Shown: piece by piece, positions 16,815-26,716 of the stretch
Layout of the letters: each line of letters starts with the position of its first letter
Numbering within the stretch: the stretch's first letter is position 1
Assembly (NCBI RefSeq): GCF_000520975.1
Contig: NZ_JACB01000052.1
Coordinates: 1-64,000 of the forward strand
DNA length: 64,000 nt
Direction: 5' to 3'
Origin: Aquimarina megaterium XH134
GTDB lineage: Bacteria > Bacteroidota > Bacteroidia > Flavobacteriales > Flavobacteriaceae
Made by a program: the position numbers and the translations under genes
Notes under the pieces: generated by a model
Seen by the model: the letters and a program-made list of their open reading frames with translations, nothing else
What the model was told of the DNA's origin: nothing
The model's database searches: none

Positions 16815-19800
16815 GTGAACTTAAACTATAAATACATCTATCTTGTTTCTTTCCTGATATTGAATATTATCAACTCACTATCAGCACAAAACAATCAACT
16901 TAGAGCATATACTCTAGAAGATGGGTTACCTCAATCACAAGTCTATGATATTGTACAAGATAAAATAGGATACTTATGGTTAGGCACTCAAGGAGGAGGG
17001 CTCTCTAGGTTTAATGGCGAAGAGTTTAAAACCTGGAATGAAAATGATGGATTACAGTCAAACTATATTCATTCTCTTGCCTTTGTAAATGACAGTCTTT
17101 TTATCGGTACAAAAAATGGGCTTAGCATCAAGGTCAAGAATAAATTCACCAATATTGAAGGACCTCGAATTAACAAAATATGCCTAATAGACAACAAGAC
17201 CTATCTGGCCACCAATATTGGCATTTATGAATATCGAAAAAACCTGGGGTTAATTAAGATTAATCTTAATCCAAAAATCAATACCAGTATTATTAATGAT
17301 ATTGTTTTTGATGGTAAGCTATTCTGGGTTGCTACCAATAAAGGGCTTTGGAAACTAAATCACATTAAACAAGGTGCAAAAATTATAGAAAGACATAGCG
17401 CATATGATTTTACAGCGGCAATCTTTCATAATAACAAAGTATTTGCTGCTGCTTTTAATCAAGGGATTTTAGTACTAAACACCAATGCAAAAACATATGG
17501 TAACCAATGGATTCAAAAACCAGTTCGAGTAACAGATATTTCAATACATAGCAATAATGAGTTATGGTTTGCTACAGATAATGACGGAATTACCATACTT
17601 GATTTTAAAACGCATACCCTAAAAAAGAAAATTAATCGAAAAAATGGCTTGTCTGTTTCGTACACCCGAAAAAGTATTTTAGACCTTCAATCTAATATAT
17701 GGATTGCTACATCTGGCGGAGGGTTTTATAAATATTTTCAGAATAATTTTACACACTATGACCAAAATACAGGACTAAAAGGTAATCGTGTATATGCTGT
17801 TCATAATGCAAAAAATGGTATATGGACATCCAATTCTGAAGCTGGAATGGTAAAAATCGATTCTACCGGGATTCATCATATACCTCAGGAAGAACGTTTA
17901 TCTGATGTAAAAATCAAAACTATAACCAGTGATAACTCTGGAAACATTTGGGCTGGTACAGAAGGTAAGGGAATTCTTTTTAAAGAGATTATGCAAGTTG
18001 ATAGTATTGTTGTAGATACTATCAATAGCAAAGAATTAGATGAAGATCCAATTATAACTACTGACACGATTGCCATTACAGTTAGTAAAAATCACATTAT
18101 TGACAGAGACAAAGGTTTATTATCAGATTGGATAAGAACTATACAAGTAATAGATAATACTGTTTGGGTTGCCTCGTATTCTGCCGGGATCTCCAGATTT
18201 ATATACGACCCAAAAAAGAAACGTATAAGATCTTTAAAGAAATTTACCCAAAAAAGTGGTATTGAAGATTTGCAAATAAGAGACATGAAAAAAGATTCTC
18301 TTGGCAAAATCTGGTATGCTACTCAAAATGGGCATCTGGGGTATATTGAAAGAAATAAAGTTACGCACTTAGGCAATGTTTTAAATCAAAAGACGGCAAT
18401 TAGCACATTACTTTTTCACAAAAACATATTATACCTCGGGACAGCAGGAAGAGGGATTTGGTGGTCTGATCTTGATCAGAAGATCACATTTAAAAAATTA
18501 AAAGGAAGAAAAAAACCCTATTCAGACAATATTTATCAAATGATATTTGATGACAAAAACAATCTATGGGCAGGGAGTGAACGAGGAGTTGATAGAATTG
18601 AGCTAAATCAATCAAATGATATTGTTGATGTTTTTCATTTTGGAAGAAATGATGGTTTCTTAGGGATTGAAACCTGTCTTAATGCTGTTACCAAAGATGA
18701 TCATGGTAATCTATGGTTTGGAGCAATATACGGGCTAACCAAATATCAACCAACAGAAACTACTAAAGCTACAATCAAGCCTAGTATACATTTTGAAGAT
18801 GTAGAAGTTGCGTATCGCAGTGTTGATTCTATACAGTTGGGAGCTTGGGTAAACAATAAACGTGTTCTTAAACTAAAACCAAATCAAACAGAATTATCAT
18901 TTAGCTATAAAACTATTGATCTTGATCATCCTAATGATGTAGAATATCGATGGAGGTTAAACAATTCTGAATGGAGTCCCTGGTCATCAGATCACAAACA
19001 AAATCTTGCCGGATTAGCATATGGGCCACATTACTTTTCTGCACAATCCCGAAATTACAGATGGGAAGAAAGTGATCCTATTATGTTTCGTTTTTTTATT
19101 GATAGTCCTATCTATGAAAAAGCCTGGTTTCAATTAACTGTATTAGTAATAATCGTATTGATTTTAGGTGGATATGCATTATCTTACATCCGAAGAGTGA
19201 AACAAAAAAACCGGGAAGAACGTAACCGTCTACAAATGCAAAATCACTTACTATCATTAGAACAAAAAGCATTGCGTTTACAAATGAATCCTCATTTCAT
19301 ATTTAATGCGTTAAACGGTATAAAAGCGATGGGAACCAACAATCCCAATCGCATGAATACTACTATAAATACGTTTGCTACTTTATTAAGAGAAACTCTA
19401 TACAACTCTAGAAAAGATCATATAACCCTAGATCAGGAAATACAGACCTTAAAACATTATATCGAAATAGAACAATTAATGGCCAGTAAACCATTTGTAT
19501 ATGATATTTCTATAGATTCTGATTTTGACCCCGAAGAAATTCTTATTCCGCCTATGTTAATCCAACCCTTTGTAGAAAATGCGGTTAGACATGGTATTTT
19601 AAAAGGAAGCAGAGATGGTGAGTTAAAAGTATTATTTCATACTAGCGAAGAACATTTACATTGCACTATATTAGATAATGGGCAAGGTATTTTCCAATCA
19701 CAAAAGAACAAAACCAATACAGATCATCAATCTATGGCACTTACAGTGACCCGAGAGCGACTTGAATCAATTTCGGGGAAGGATTCCTTACACATAAAAG

Positions 19801-19874
19801 AAATCCTCTTAAACGGCAATTCTGTGGCTGGAACAGAGATTACATTTAAAATACCATTACAAACCGACTATTAA
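16815..19874 (+). CDS. Two-component propeller sensor with LytS-type histidine kinase
   Basis: The 1019-residue protein is a transmembrane sensor kinase. An N-terminal signal segment (to S-L-S-A-Q) is followed by a periplasmic two-component-regulator propeller (about 30-660), with repeated blades such as G-Y-L-W-L-G-T-Q-G-G-G, E-L-W-F-A-T-D and N-L-W-A-G-S-E. A Y_Y_Y domain comes next (about 700-770), then one membrane helix (about 780-800), a coiled coil and a His_kinase/LytS domain. The phospho-acceptor motif there is Q-M-N-P-H-F-I-F-N-A-L-N, followed by an HATPase with D-N-G-Q-G. The frame is open to a TTG at 16698, but a terminator lies in that stretch. The GTG at 16815 follows a promoter element and yields a proper signal peptide. 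It is cotranscribed with the LytTR regulator 7 bp downstream. The ligand is unknown. Confidence 0.92.
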   Translation: MNLNYKYIYLVSFLILNIINSLSAQNNQLRAYTLEDGLPQSQVYDIVQDKIGYLWLGTQGGGLSRFNGEEFKTWNENDGLQSNYIHSLAFVNDSLFIGTKNGLSIKVKNKFTNIEGPRINKICLIDNKTYLATNIGIYEYRKNLGLIKINLNPKINTSIINDIVFDGKLFWVATNKGLWKLNHIKQGAKIIERHSAYDFTAAIFHNNKVFAAAFNQGILVLNTNAKTYGNQWIQKPVRVTDISIHSNNELWFATDNDGITILDFKTHTLKKKINRKNGLSVSYTRKSILDLQSNIWIATSGGGFYKYFQNNFTHYDQNTGLKGNRVYAVHNAKNGIWTSNSEAGMVKIDSTGIHHIPQEERLSDVKIKTITSDNSGNIWAGTEGKGILFKEIMQVDSIVVDTINSKELDEDPIITTDTIAITVSKNHIIDRDKGLLSDWIRTIQVIDNTVWVASYSAGISRFIYDPKKKRIRSLKKFTQKSGIEDLQIRDMKKDSLGKIWYATQNGHLGYIERNKVTHLGNVLNQKTAISTLLFHKNILYLGTAGRGIWWSDLDQKITFKKLKGRKKPYSDNIYQMIFDDKNNLWAGSERGVDRIELNQSNDIVDVFHFGRNDGFLGIETCLNAVTKDDHGNLWFGAIYGLTKYQPTETTKATIKPSIHFEDVEVAYRSVDSIQLGAWVNNKRVLKLKPNQTELSFSYKTIDLDHPNDVEYRWRLNNSEWSPWSSDHKQNLAGLAYGPHYFSAQSRNYRWEESDPIMFRFFIDSPIYEKAWFQLTVLVIIVLILGGYALSYIRRVKQKNREERNRLQMQNHLLSLEQKALRLQMNPHFIFNALNGIKAMGTNNPNRMNTTINTFATLLRETLYNSRKDHITLDQEIQTLKHYIEIEQLMASKPFVYDISIDSDFDPEEILIPPMLIQPFVENAVRHGILKGSRDGELKVLFHTSEEHLHCTILDNGQGIFQSQKNKTNTDHQSMALTVTRERLESISGKDSLHIKEILLNGNSVAGTEITFKIPLQTDY

Positions 19875-19881
19875 AACAATT

Positions 19882-20631
19882 ATGCTTACAGCAATTATCG
19901 TAGAAGACATGCCCGATGCACTTCAGCTTTTAAAAAGCGACCTAAAAGCGAATCATCCAGAAATAAAAGTAGTTGATACTGCCCAAAGTGTAGTTGAGGC
20001 AGCAAAATCATTACGCAATACACAACCTGATATTCTCTTTTTAGATATTATGCTCGGCGATGGTACTGGATTTGATATATTAGAAATATTCCCTGACCTA
20101 AAATCAAAGATCATTTTTGTTACAGCCAGTGATGAGTTTGCTATCAGAGCTTTTAAATTTGCAGCTATTGATTATGTCTTAAAACCATATTCTAATGAAG
20201 AATTAGCTCAAGCTATTGCTCGGGCAAAAGAACAGATTCAACCCAATAAAGAACGTCTTAACATCCTAAAAGACACATTATCTGCACCAGAGCAAAAACC
20301 AGACAAAATCTCACTACACACTCTCGATAAAATTATCATCGTAAATTTGGATGATATTATTCGTTGCGAATCTGATAGTAATAATACCATTTTCTATCTT
20401 CAGGATGGACAGAAAATTTTTGTAACCAAGACATTAAAATACTTTTCTGACATGCTTAAGAACTATCAATTTTTGCGAGTACACCAAAGTCACCTTGTTA
20501 ATTTACAATGTATTAGCGCCTTTATTAAAACTGACGGAGGGTATCTTATGCTAAAAAACGGAGAAAACATCCCCGTTTCGGTACGAAAAAAAATAGAAGT
20601 AATGGAAATTCTAGATCGTTTGCATAGATAA
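19882..20631 (+). CDS. LytTR family response regulator, partner of the propeller kinase
   Basis: The 249-residue product is a transcriptional response regulator. The receiver domain (about 1-120) has acidic E8/D9, phospho-acceptor D55 in I-L-F-L-D-I-M, and Lys near 106 in V-L-K-P. The LytTR DNA-binding domain (about 145-245) is marked by C-E-S-D-S-N-N-T, F-L-R-V-H-Q-S-H-L-V-N and I-P-V-S-V-R-K-K. It starts 7 bp after the sensor kinase and is its obvious partner. Targets are unknown. Confidence 0.93.
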   Translation: MLTAIIVEDMPDALQLLKSDLKANHPEIKVVDTAQSVVEAAKSLRNTQPDILFLDIMLGDGTGFDILEIFPDLKSKIIFVTASDEFAIRAFKFAAIDYVLKPYSNEELAQAIARAKEQIQPNKERLNILKDTLSAPEQKPDKISLHTLDKIIIVNLDDIIRCESDSNNTIFYLQDGQKIFVTKTLKYFSDMLKNYQFLRVHQSHLVNLQCISAFIKTDGGYLMLKNGENIPVSVRKKIEVMEILDRLHR

Positions 20632-20670
20632 ATACTTACAGAGATCTCAAGAATTATTATCTCTACTCGA

Positions 20671-21912
20671 CTATGCTTCTTTTTCGGTTTCCATATCTAT
20701 CATATGGGCAACCGTTTTAATCAATCTGTTATGTTTGGTAACAAAAGGGTTTGTTTTATCCCATACGTAACCTGCTAAAACTGCACATATTTGCCTCTTG
20801 ATTTCTGGGTTCTCTGGTTGATGGAAAAACAACTTTTGAAGATTTCCGGTGTACCATTCTTTTACATAGGACGCAAAAACATTAACGCCTCCTTTAATAT
20901 ATCCTGTATATTCCTCTTCCCAATCTACAGCTTCATCTTGCAATTCTTTAGCAACAAGTTTTGCTGCTAACAATGCAGATTCTGTAGCAAATGTAACTCC
21001 AGAAGAAAACACAGGATCTAAAAACTCTGCGCTATTTCCTGTTAACACATATCCTTTGCCGTACAATTGTTTTACAGATTTTGAATAATTTTTAATTGAT
21101 ATAGGATCAAACATAAAATCAACATTCTTAAAACGCTCATAGAAATAATCCGAACGCTGTAACATTTGTGTTAATTTCTCTGTAGCATTACCTTCGAATG
21201 AATCCAGAAATTCTGTTGGCCCTACATATCCTATACTAGTAACTCCATTAGAAAAAGGAATCACCCATAACCAGGTTTCTGTATCAATCACATCAAATGT
21301 AATAAGTGTCCCTTCGCCCCCTTCAGGTCTATTAATATCCTTAACATGTGTAAAAATTGAAGAGTGTTTTGGTAATTCAGATGGCTGTTCTAAATCTAAA
21401 AGTCTAGGTAGTACTCTTCCATAACCACTAGAATCTATAACATATTTTGCAGTAATAACTCGATGTTTCCCTTCTTTATCTTTTATGGTCGTTTTTGAAA
21501 TTTTCCCTTCAAAATCTACAGCAACCACTTCTTCTTCAAAACAGATATCTACTCCTCTATTAATAAGTTCTTTTGCCAGAGCCGAATCAAAATCTGCACG
21601 AGGCACTTGCCATGTCCAATCCCAACCTTCTGTATGCTTTTTACTAAAATCAAAATTACAAACCTTCTCTCCTTTAATAAATCGTGCTCCTGATTTCACT
21701 TCAAACTCACATGCTTTTAGGCAATCTAATAGTCCTACTTCTTCAAAATGATCCATACATCTTGGCAAAAGACTTTCTCCGATTACAAATCTTGGAAAAA
21801 GGCTCTTTTCAACAACTTTCACATTATAACCATTATTATGTAAATAAGAAGCTGCAACACATCCCGAAGGTCCCGCCCCTACTACTAAAACATCAATATT
21901 TTCATCATTCAT
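20671..21912 (-). CDS. Flavin-dependent halogenase-like oxidoreductase of the flexirubin cluster
   Basis: The 413-residue flavoprotein has an FAD-binding GAGPSG at 12-17, a G-E-S-L-L-P motif at 45-50 and a Lys at 73 in the context K-S-G-A. It has a W-L-W-V-I-P at 214-219 that matches the WxWxIP signature of flavin-dependent halogenases, and G-N-S-A-E-F-L-D-P-V-F-S-S-G near 303. These features place it in the PltA-like phenol/pyrrole halogenase branch or the closely related monooxygenases. The divergent position beside tyrosine ammonia-lyase in a pigment cluster suggests it chlorinates or hydroxylates the aromatic ring; chlorinated flexirubins are known. Halogenation itself is inferred. It could instead be a ring hydroxylase or a reductase. 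Confidence 0.8.
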   Translation of the reverse strand: MNDENIDVLVVGAGPSGCVAASYLHNNGYNVKVVEKSLFPRFVIGESLLPRCMDHFEEVGLLDCLKACEFEVKSGARFIKGEKVCNFDFSKKHTEGWDWTWQVPRADFDSALAKELINRGVDICFEEEVVAVDFEGKISKTTIKDKEGKHRVITAKYVIDSSGYGRVLPRLLDLEQPSELPKHSSIFTHVKDINRPEGGEGTLITFDVIDTETWLWVIPFSNGVTSIGYVGPTEFLDSFEGNATEKLTQMLQRSDYFYERFKNVDFMFDPISIKNYSKSVKQLYGKGYVLTGNSAEFLDPVFSSGVTFATESALLAAKLVAKELQDEAVDWEEEYTGYIKGGVNVFASYVKEWYTGNLQKLFFHQPENPEIKRQICAVLAGYVWDKTNPFVTKHNRLIKTVAHMIDMETEKEA

Positions 21913-21946
21913 AGCACTATTGTACTTATTAATTCCTTAATTATTA

Positions 21947-21954
21947 TAAATTTG
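21947..21954 (+). promoter_or_regulatory. Candidate -7 element for the pigment operon
   Basis: The sequence taaatttg matches TAnnTTTG, lies in the 111-bp divergent region between the halogenase-like gene and TAL, and would give a leader of about 60 nt. The -33 region is not convincing. It could drive the long plus-strand run. Confidence 0.35.
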
Positions 21955-22023
21955 CAAACCAAAATAACTGTTTTATTTTTGGTTATTAAAATATTATTCA
22001 TTAAAATTTTGAGCAAAATATAG

Positions 22024-23559
22024 ATGCTAACACTAAAAGGGAAAATAGAAATACAGGACTTTTTCAACATTATATTTAAAGAAGAATCGATTGCAATAGA
22101 CGAAAGTGTTCTAGCAACTGTAGAAGAAAGTTTTAATTTTTTAAAAGAATTTTCTGAAAATAAAATCATTTACGGTGTAAATACTGGTTTTGGGCCAATG
22201 GCACAATACAAGATAAACGACAAAGAAAGAAATCAGCTACAATATAACTTAATAAGAAGTCATGCTTCGGGAACAGGGAACCCGATCCCTCCCATGTACG
22301 TAAAAGCAGCAATGTTAGCACGTTTAAATACGCTATGCTTAGGGTACTCTGGTGTTCATAAATCTGTTGTAGATGTTATGACATCTTTGATCAATAAAAA
22401 CATTACGCCTCTTATTTATGAACATGGTGGTGTTGGTGCTAGTGGAGATTTGGTTCAATTAGCACATTTGGCCTTAACTCTTATTGGTGAGGGAGAAGTA
22501 TTTTATGAAGGAGAACAAAAAAACACTAAAGAAGTTTTTGAACAAGAAAACATCAACCCTATTACAATTGCTTTACGAGAAGGACTTGGCCTAATGAACG
22601 GTACATCTGTGATGACTGGAGTAGGATTAGTAAATACTATTTATACAAGAAGATTATTAAACTGGATGATTACAGCTTCATGTGCAATCAATGAAATTGT
22701 AAAAGCATATGATGATCATTTATCACAAGAATTAAACCATGCAAAAAAGCATGTAGGACAGCAACAAATAGCTAAACAAATGCGAGAGCATTTAGAAAGT
22801 AGTTCTTTAATCAGAAAAAGAGAAGAGTACCTATATACTGATCAAACCGAAGTAACTGTTTTTAAAGAGAAGGTTCAGGAATACTATTCATTACGTTGCG
22901 TTCCTCAAATATTAGGCCCGGTTTTAGATACTTTAAACAATATTGAAAAAATCCTAATAGAAGAAGTTAACTCTGCTAATGACAATCCTATTATCGATGT
23001 TAAAGAAAAACACGTATATCATGGAGGTAATTTTCATGGAGATTATGTTTCTTTAGAAATGGATAAGTTAAAAATTGTGGTTACCAAATTATCGATGTTG
23101 GCAGAACGTCAATTAAACTACTTATTAAATTCTAAATTAAACGACATACTTCCTCCTTTTGTAAACCTTGCCAAACTAGGCTTAAACTTTGGGATGCAAG
23201 GAGTACAATTTACAGCAACATCTACTACAGCAGAAAACCAAATGCTATCAAATCCGATGTATGTGCATAGTATCCCCAATAATAATGACAATCAAGATAT
23301 TGTAAGTATGGGAACAAATGCTGCTTTAATCACAAAAAAAGTTATAGAAAATGCTTTTGAAGTCGTTGCGATAGAACTAATAACTGTTGTTCAGGCAATA
23401 GAATATTTAGGCGTAAAAGATCAAGTTTCTACGAATACAAAAAAGATGTATGATGCCATACGAAATATAGTTCCTATATTTACAGAAGATGTTGTTATGT
23501 ACCCCTATGTGAATCAAGTAAAAGATTTTATTATTAATAATGAAACCACAGAAGCGTGA
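22024..23559 (+). CDS. Aromatic amino acid ammonia-lyase, probably tyrosine ammonia-lyase
   Basis: The enzyme deaminates an aromatic amino acid, probably tyrosine to 4-coumarate, which would be the aryl starter of the polyene. The 511-residue product has the catalytic Tyr50, G-V-N-T-G-F-G at 51-57, and the autocatalytic MIO triad A139-S140-G141 in G-V-G-A-S-G-D-L. It also has N-D-N-P near 318-321 and Q-F-T-A-T-S-T-T-A-E downstream. The substrate-selecting pair is S79-H80, as in histidine ammonia-lyases and in flavobacterial TALs, so sequence alone does not exclude histidine. Its place at the head of a pigment cluster, with no histidine-degradation genes nearby, favours tyrosine. It overlaps the next gene by one base. 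Confidence 0.9.
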   Translation: MLTLKGKIEIQDFFNIIFKEESIAIDESVLATVEESFNFLKEFSENKIIYGVNTGFGPMAQYKINDKERNQLQYNLIRSHASGTGNPIPPMYVKAAMLARLNTLCLGYSGVHKSVVDVMTSLINKNITPLIYEHGGVGASGDLVQLAHLALTLIGEGEVFYEGEQKNTKEVFEQENINPITIALREGLGLMNGTSVMTGVGLVNTIYTRRLLNWMITASCAINEIVKAYDDHLSQELNHAKKHVGQQQIAKQMREHLESSSLIRKREEYLYTDQTEVTVFKEKVQEYYSLRCVPQILGPVLDTLNNIEKILIEEVNSANDNPIIDVKEKHVYHGGNFHGDYVSLEMDKLKIVVTKLSMLAERQLNYLLNSKLNDILPPFVNLAKLGLNFGMQGVQFTATSTTAENQMLSNPMYVHSIPNNNDNQDIVSMGTNAALITKKVIENAFEVVAIELITVVQAIEYLGVKDQVSTNTKKMYDAIRNIVPIFTEDVVMYPYVNQVKDFIINNETTEA

Positions 23560-24686
23560 TGAAAACTAAACATTTTTTAATTTTTGTAATTTCTCTTTGT
23601 TCGCTAGTAGGATCTGCTCAAGAACTAGCATTAGCAAAATTTGAAGGTAAATTTGGTTATCTTACAAAATCAGGTGACTGGCAAATACCCGCAACATTAG
23701 ATGTTGCAAAAAACTTTTCTGAAGATCTAGCTGCTGCGAGAAAAGGTAAACTATGGGGATTTATAAACAGAAAAGGAGAATGGGTTATTGAACCTAATTT
23801 CGATAAAGTTAAAGCTTTTAGTTCTGGTATAGCTGTCGTTTTAAAAAATAAAGAATGGTTTTACATCAACACCAAAGGAGAGAAAGTCCTTACCAATATT
23901 GATTCTGACAAAATTTATGATTTTAAAGACGGTTTTGCTATCGTAAGAAAAGAAGATAAAGTAGGTTTTATCAATACCAAAGGAGAAACTACAGTAGCTC
24001 CAAAATTTTCGAAAGCATTCAATTTTAGAAATGGATATGCAAAAGTAAGAGAGGGTGAAAAATGGGGATTAATTGATCCTTCTGGTAATTACTTTGTAAA
24101 AACAACCTATGATGGTATAAGTAATGTCTACCATAATACAATTGTAGCTACTCAAGGCCTTCGTCATGGATTGATTATTAACGGAGAATTTAAAGAAGTA
24201 TCAGGAGCTCAAAAAATATGGGATTTCTCTGTAAATGCAGAATATACTTATGCCAAAAAAAATGATAAAATTGGATTTATCAATAAAAATGGAGAATGGG
24301 TAATTGAGCCTGCATATGATAAAGTAAGAGCTTTTAATAATGGATTAGCACCTGTGTTTAAAGATGGTAAATGGGGATATATTAACATTAGCGGCGAAAC
24401 TGTAATTCCTTTTAAATTTAGAGATGCAGAAATATTTAGTGCCGATGGACTAGCACCTGTTAAAACTAAAAAACTTTGGGGGTTTGTAAATACTAAAGGA
24501 GAACTCGTTATAGAAGAAAAATATGAAATTACTGCTGGTGGTTTTTCTATTTTCAAAAAAAATGCACAAAAAGGTTTTGTAAATGGCTTAGCAAGAGTTA
24601 AACAAAAAAAATCTTGGTGTTACCTAAACACTAAAGGAGAAATACTTAAAAACTTGTGGTTTGAAAATTTAGAATTATTTAATTAA
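23559..24686 (+). CDS. Secreted WG-repeat protein
   Basis: The 375-residue product has a signal peptide (to V-G-S-A-Q) and then about ten WG repeats of some 24 residues. Typical units are L-W-G-F-I-N-R-K-G-E-W-V-I-E-P and K-W-G-Y-I-N-I-S-G-E. WG repeats form a beta-propeller-like or solenoid surface of unknown biochemical role. The preferred start is the ATG at 23559, which overlaps the TAL stop as TGATG; the frame also opens one codon earlier at a GTG. Tight coupling to TAL shows that it belongs to the pigment operon. A periplasmic scaffold or carrier role is only a guess. Confidence 0.8.
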   Translation: MKTKHFLIFVISLCSLVGSAQELALAKFEGKFGYLTKSGDWQIPATLDVAKNFSEDLAAARKGKLWGFINRKGEWVIEPNFDKVKAFSSGIAVVLKNKEWFYINTKGEKVLTNIDSDKIYDFKDGFAIVRKEDKVGFINTKGETTVAPKFSKAFNFRNGYAKVREGEKWGLIDPSGNYFVKTTYDGISNVYHNTIVATQGLRHGLIINGEFKEVSGAQKIWDFSVNAEYTYAKKNDKIGFINKNGEWVIEPAYDKVRAFNNGLAPVFKDGKWGYINISGETVIPFKFRDAEIFSADGLAPVKTKKLWGFVNTKGELVIEEKYEITAGGFSIFKKNAQKGFVNGLARVKQKKSWCYLNTKGEILKNLWFENLELFN

Positions 24687-24742
24687 TACTTATTAATCTT
24701 TATCTAAAATCGATTGAAATAACTATTACATCTTACAAATAA

Positions 24743-25474
24743 ATGAAGTGTGCTTTAATAACAGGTGGCTCGAGGGGAATTGGAAAAGCAATTTGCGTAC
24801 AACTCGCTAAAGACACCGATTATCATATATTAATTAATTACAATAGTAACGAAACTGCTGCAAAGCAAACTCTTACAGAAATAGAAACCAATGGTGGAAC
24901 TGCAGAAATTATTCAATTTAATGTAGTTGATGCTGATCAAGTAAAAACAAAATTAGATACCTGGCAAGAGAATAATAAAGACGCTATTATTGAAGTCATC
25001 ATAAATAATGCGGGAATCACAAAGGATAACCTATTCATGTGGATGACCCAAAATGATTGGCAAAATGTTATTAACACCTCTCTTGATGGTTTTTATAATG
25101 TAACAAATCATTTAATTCAAAAATTATTACGAAACAGATACGGTAGAATTATAAATATTGCTTCTGTATCTGGAGTTAAGGGGACAGCTGGGCAAACTAA
25201 TTATTCTGCCGCTAAAGGTGCTATAATCGGGGCTACAAAGGCTCTGGCACAAGAAATAGCAAAAAGAAATATCACAGTAAATGCTGTTGCTCCGGGGTTT
25301 ATTAGAACTGACATGACCAATGAGTTGGATGAAAAAGAACTTAAAAAGTTAATTCCTGCCAATAGATTTGGAGAAGCCGAAGAAGTAGCGCATATCGTAT
25401 CGTTTTTAGCCTCCAAAAAAGCTTCATATATTACAGGTGAAGTGATTAATATAAACGGCGGAATTTACTCGTAA
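24743..25474 (+). CDS. 3-oxoacyl-ACP reductase (FabG family)
   Basis: The 243-residue short-chain dehydrogenase reduces beta-keto groups on ACP-bound chains with NADPH. It shows T-G-G-S-R-G-I-G at 7-14, N-N-A-G near 91 and the catalytic Ser and Y-S-A-A-K near 154-158. It also has the usual A-P-G-F-I-R-T-D-M-T segment and ends with a V-I-N-I-N-G-G segment. Length is typical. Within the cluster it would supply the ketoreduction step of aryl polyene elongation, as ApeQ does in proteobacterial clusters. A housekeeping FabG is probably encoded elsewhere. Confidence 0.92.
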   Translation: MKCALITGGSRGIGKAICVQLAKDTDYHILINYNSNETAAKQTLTEIETNGGTAEIIQFNVVDADQVKTKLDTWQENNKDAIIEVIINNAGITKDNLFMWMTQNDWQNVINTSLDGFYNVTNHLIQKLLRNRYGRIINIASVSGVKGTAGQTNYSAAKGAIIGATKALAQEIAKRNITVNAVAPGFIRTDMTNELDEKELKKLIPANRFGEAEEVAHIVSFLASKKASYITGEVININGGIYS

Positions 25475-25489
25475 ATTAATTCTGAATAT

Positions 25490-26713
25490 ATGAGAAGAGT
25501 TGTAATCACAGGAATGGGTATATATTCTTGTATTGGTAAAAACCTGGAAGAAGTAAAAACATCATTATACAATGGGACATCTGGAATTGTTTTTGATGAA
25601 AAAAGAAAAGAATTTGGATATCGTTCTTGTTTAACAGGAATGGTAGCAGAACCAGAATTAAATAAATTACTTTCCCGAAGACAACGCATTAGTTTAGGGC
25701 AAGAAGGAACATATGCATATATAGCTACACTCGAAGCTTTAAAAAATGCAAATATAGATCAATCTTTCCTCGATCAAAATGAAGTTGGTATCCTTTATGG
25801 GAATGATAGTACTGCACAATCAGTTATTGAATCTGTAGAAAAGATCAGAGAAAAAAAAGATACCACATTAGTAGGTTCGGGGGCCATTTTTAGAGGAATG
25901 AACTCTTCTGTAACCATGAATCTCTCTACAATTTTTAAACTTAGGGGAATAAACTTCACTATTAGTGCGGCATGTGCCAGTGGCTCTCATGCTATCGGAA
26001 TGGCATATCAGTTTATAAAAAGCGGATTACAAGACTGTATTGTTTGTGGAGGAGCTCAGGAAATAAACCAGCTTGCCATGGGAAGTTTTGATGGTTTAGG
26101 AGTATTCTCTACAAATACAGAACATCCAGAAAAAGCCTCTCGACCATTTGATACTAATCGCGATGGATTGGTCCCTAGTGGTGGATCTGCTACTCTTATC
26201 GTAGAAAGTTATGAATCAGCAGTCAAAAGAGGAGCAACAATTCTTGGAGAAATTATAGGGTATGGTTTTTCTTCAAACGGTGAACATATCTCTACTCCTA
26301 ATGTTGATGGTCCATCTAGAGCTATGAAAAAAGCACTCCTGCAAGCAGATATTGAAACATCGGCCATAGATTATGTAAATGCACATGCAACCTCGACTCC
26401 TGTTGGAGATGCCAATGAAGCAAAAGCTATCTATAATGTTTTTGGAAAAAACGGACCATATGTAAGCTCTACAAAATCTATGACAGGGCATGAATGTTGG
26501 ATGGCAGGAGCTAGTGAAGTGATCTATTCTATGCTCATGATGCAACATTCTTTTATTGCACCAAATATAAATTTGGAGCACCCAGATGATGATGCAGCAA
26601 AACTAAATTTGGTTAATAAAACTCTAGATAAAAAAATTGATGTATTTTTGTCTAATTCTTTTGGATTTGGGGGAACAAATTCCGCGTTAATAATAAAAAA
26701 ATTTAATAAATAG
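25490..26713 (+). CDS. Beta-ketoacyl-ACP synthase (KAS I/II type), active
   Basis: The 407-residue ketosynthase performs decarboxylative condensation of ACP-bound chains. The full catalytic set is present: C162 in A-A-C-A-S-G-S-H, H299 in N-A-H-A-T-S-T-P, and K329/H334 in K-S-M-T-G-H. The C-terminal G-F-G-G-T-N-S is intact. It starts 15 bp after the FabG-like gene and ends 3 bp before an ACP gene, so the three are translated together. It is one of three complete KAS I/II enzymes in the cluster. Confidence 0.93.
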   Translation: MRRVVITGMGIYSCIGKNLEEVKTSLYNGTSGIVFDEKRKEFGYRSCLTGMVAEPELNKLLSRRQRISLGQEGTYAYIATLEALKNANIDQSFLDQNEVGILYGNDSTAQSVIESVEKIREKKDTTLVGSGAIFRGMNSSVTMNLSTIFKLRGINFTISAACASGSHAIGMAYQFIKSGLQDCIVCGGAQEINQLAMGSFDGLGVFSTNTEHPEKASRPFDTNRDGLVPSGGSATLIVESYESAVKRGATILGEIIGYGFSSNGEHISTPNVDGPSRAMKKALLQADIETSAIDYVNAHATSTPVGDANEAKAIYNVFGKNGPYVSSTKSMTGHECWMAGASEVIYSMLMMQHSFIAPNINLEHPDDDAAKLNLVNKTLDKKIDVFLSNSFGFGGTNSALIIKKFNK

Positions 26714-26716
26714 AAT

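Noticed and set aside
22024..23559. Histidine ammonia-lyase of histidine degradation
   Set aside because: The S79-H80 pair allows it, but no urocanase or imidazolonepropionase gene is present, and the gene heads a pigment operon. Tyrosine is the better substrate guess, though not proven.
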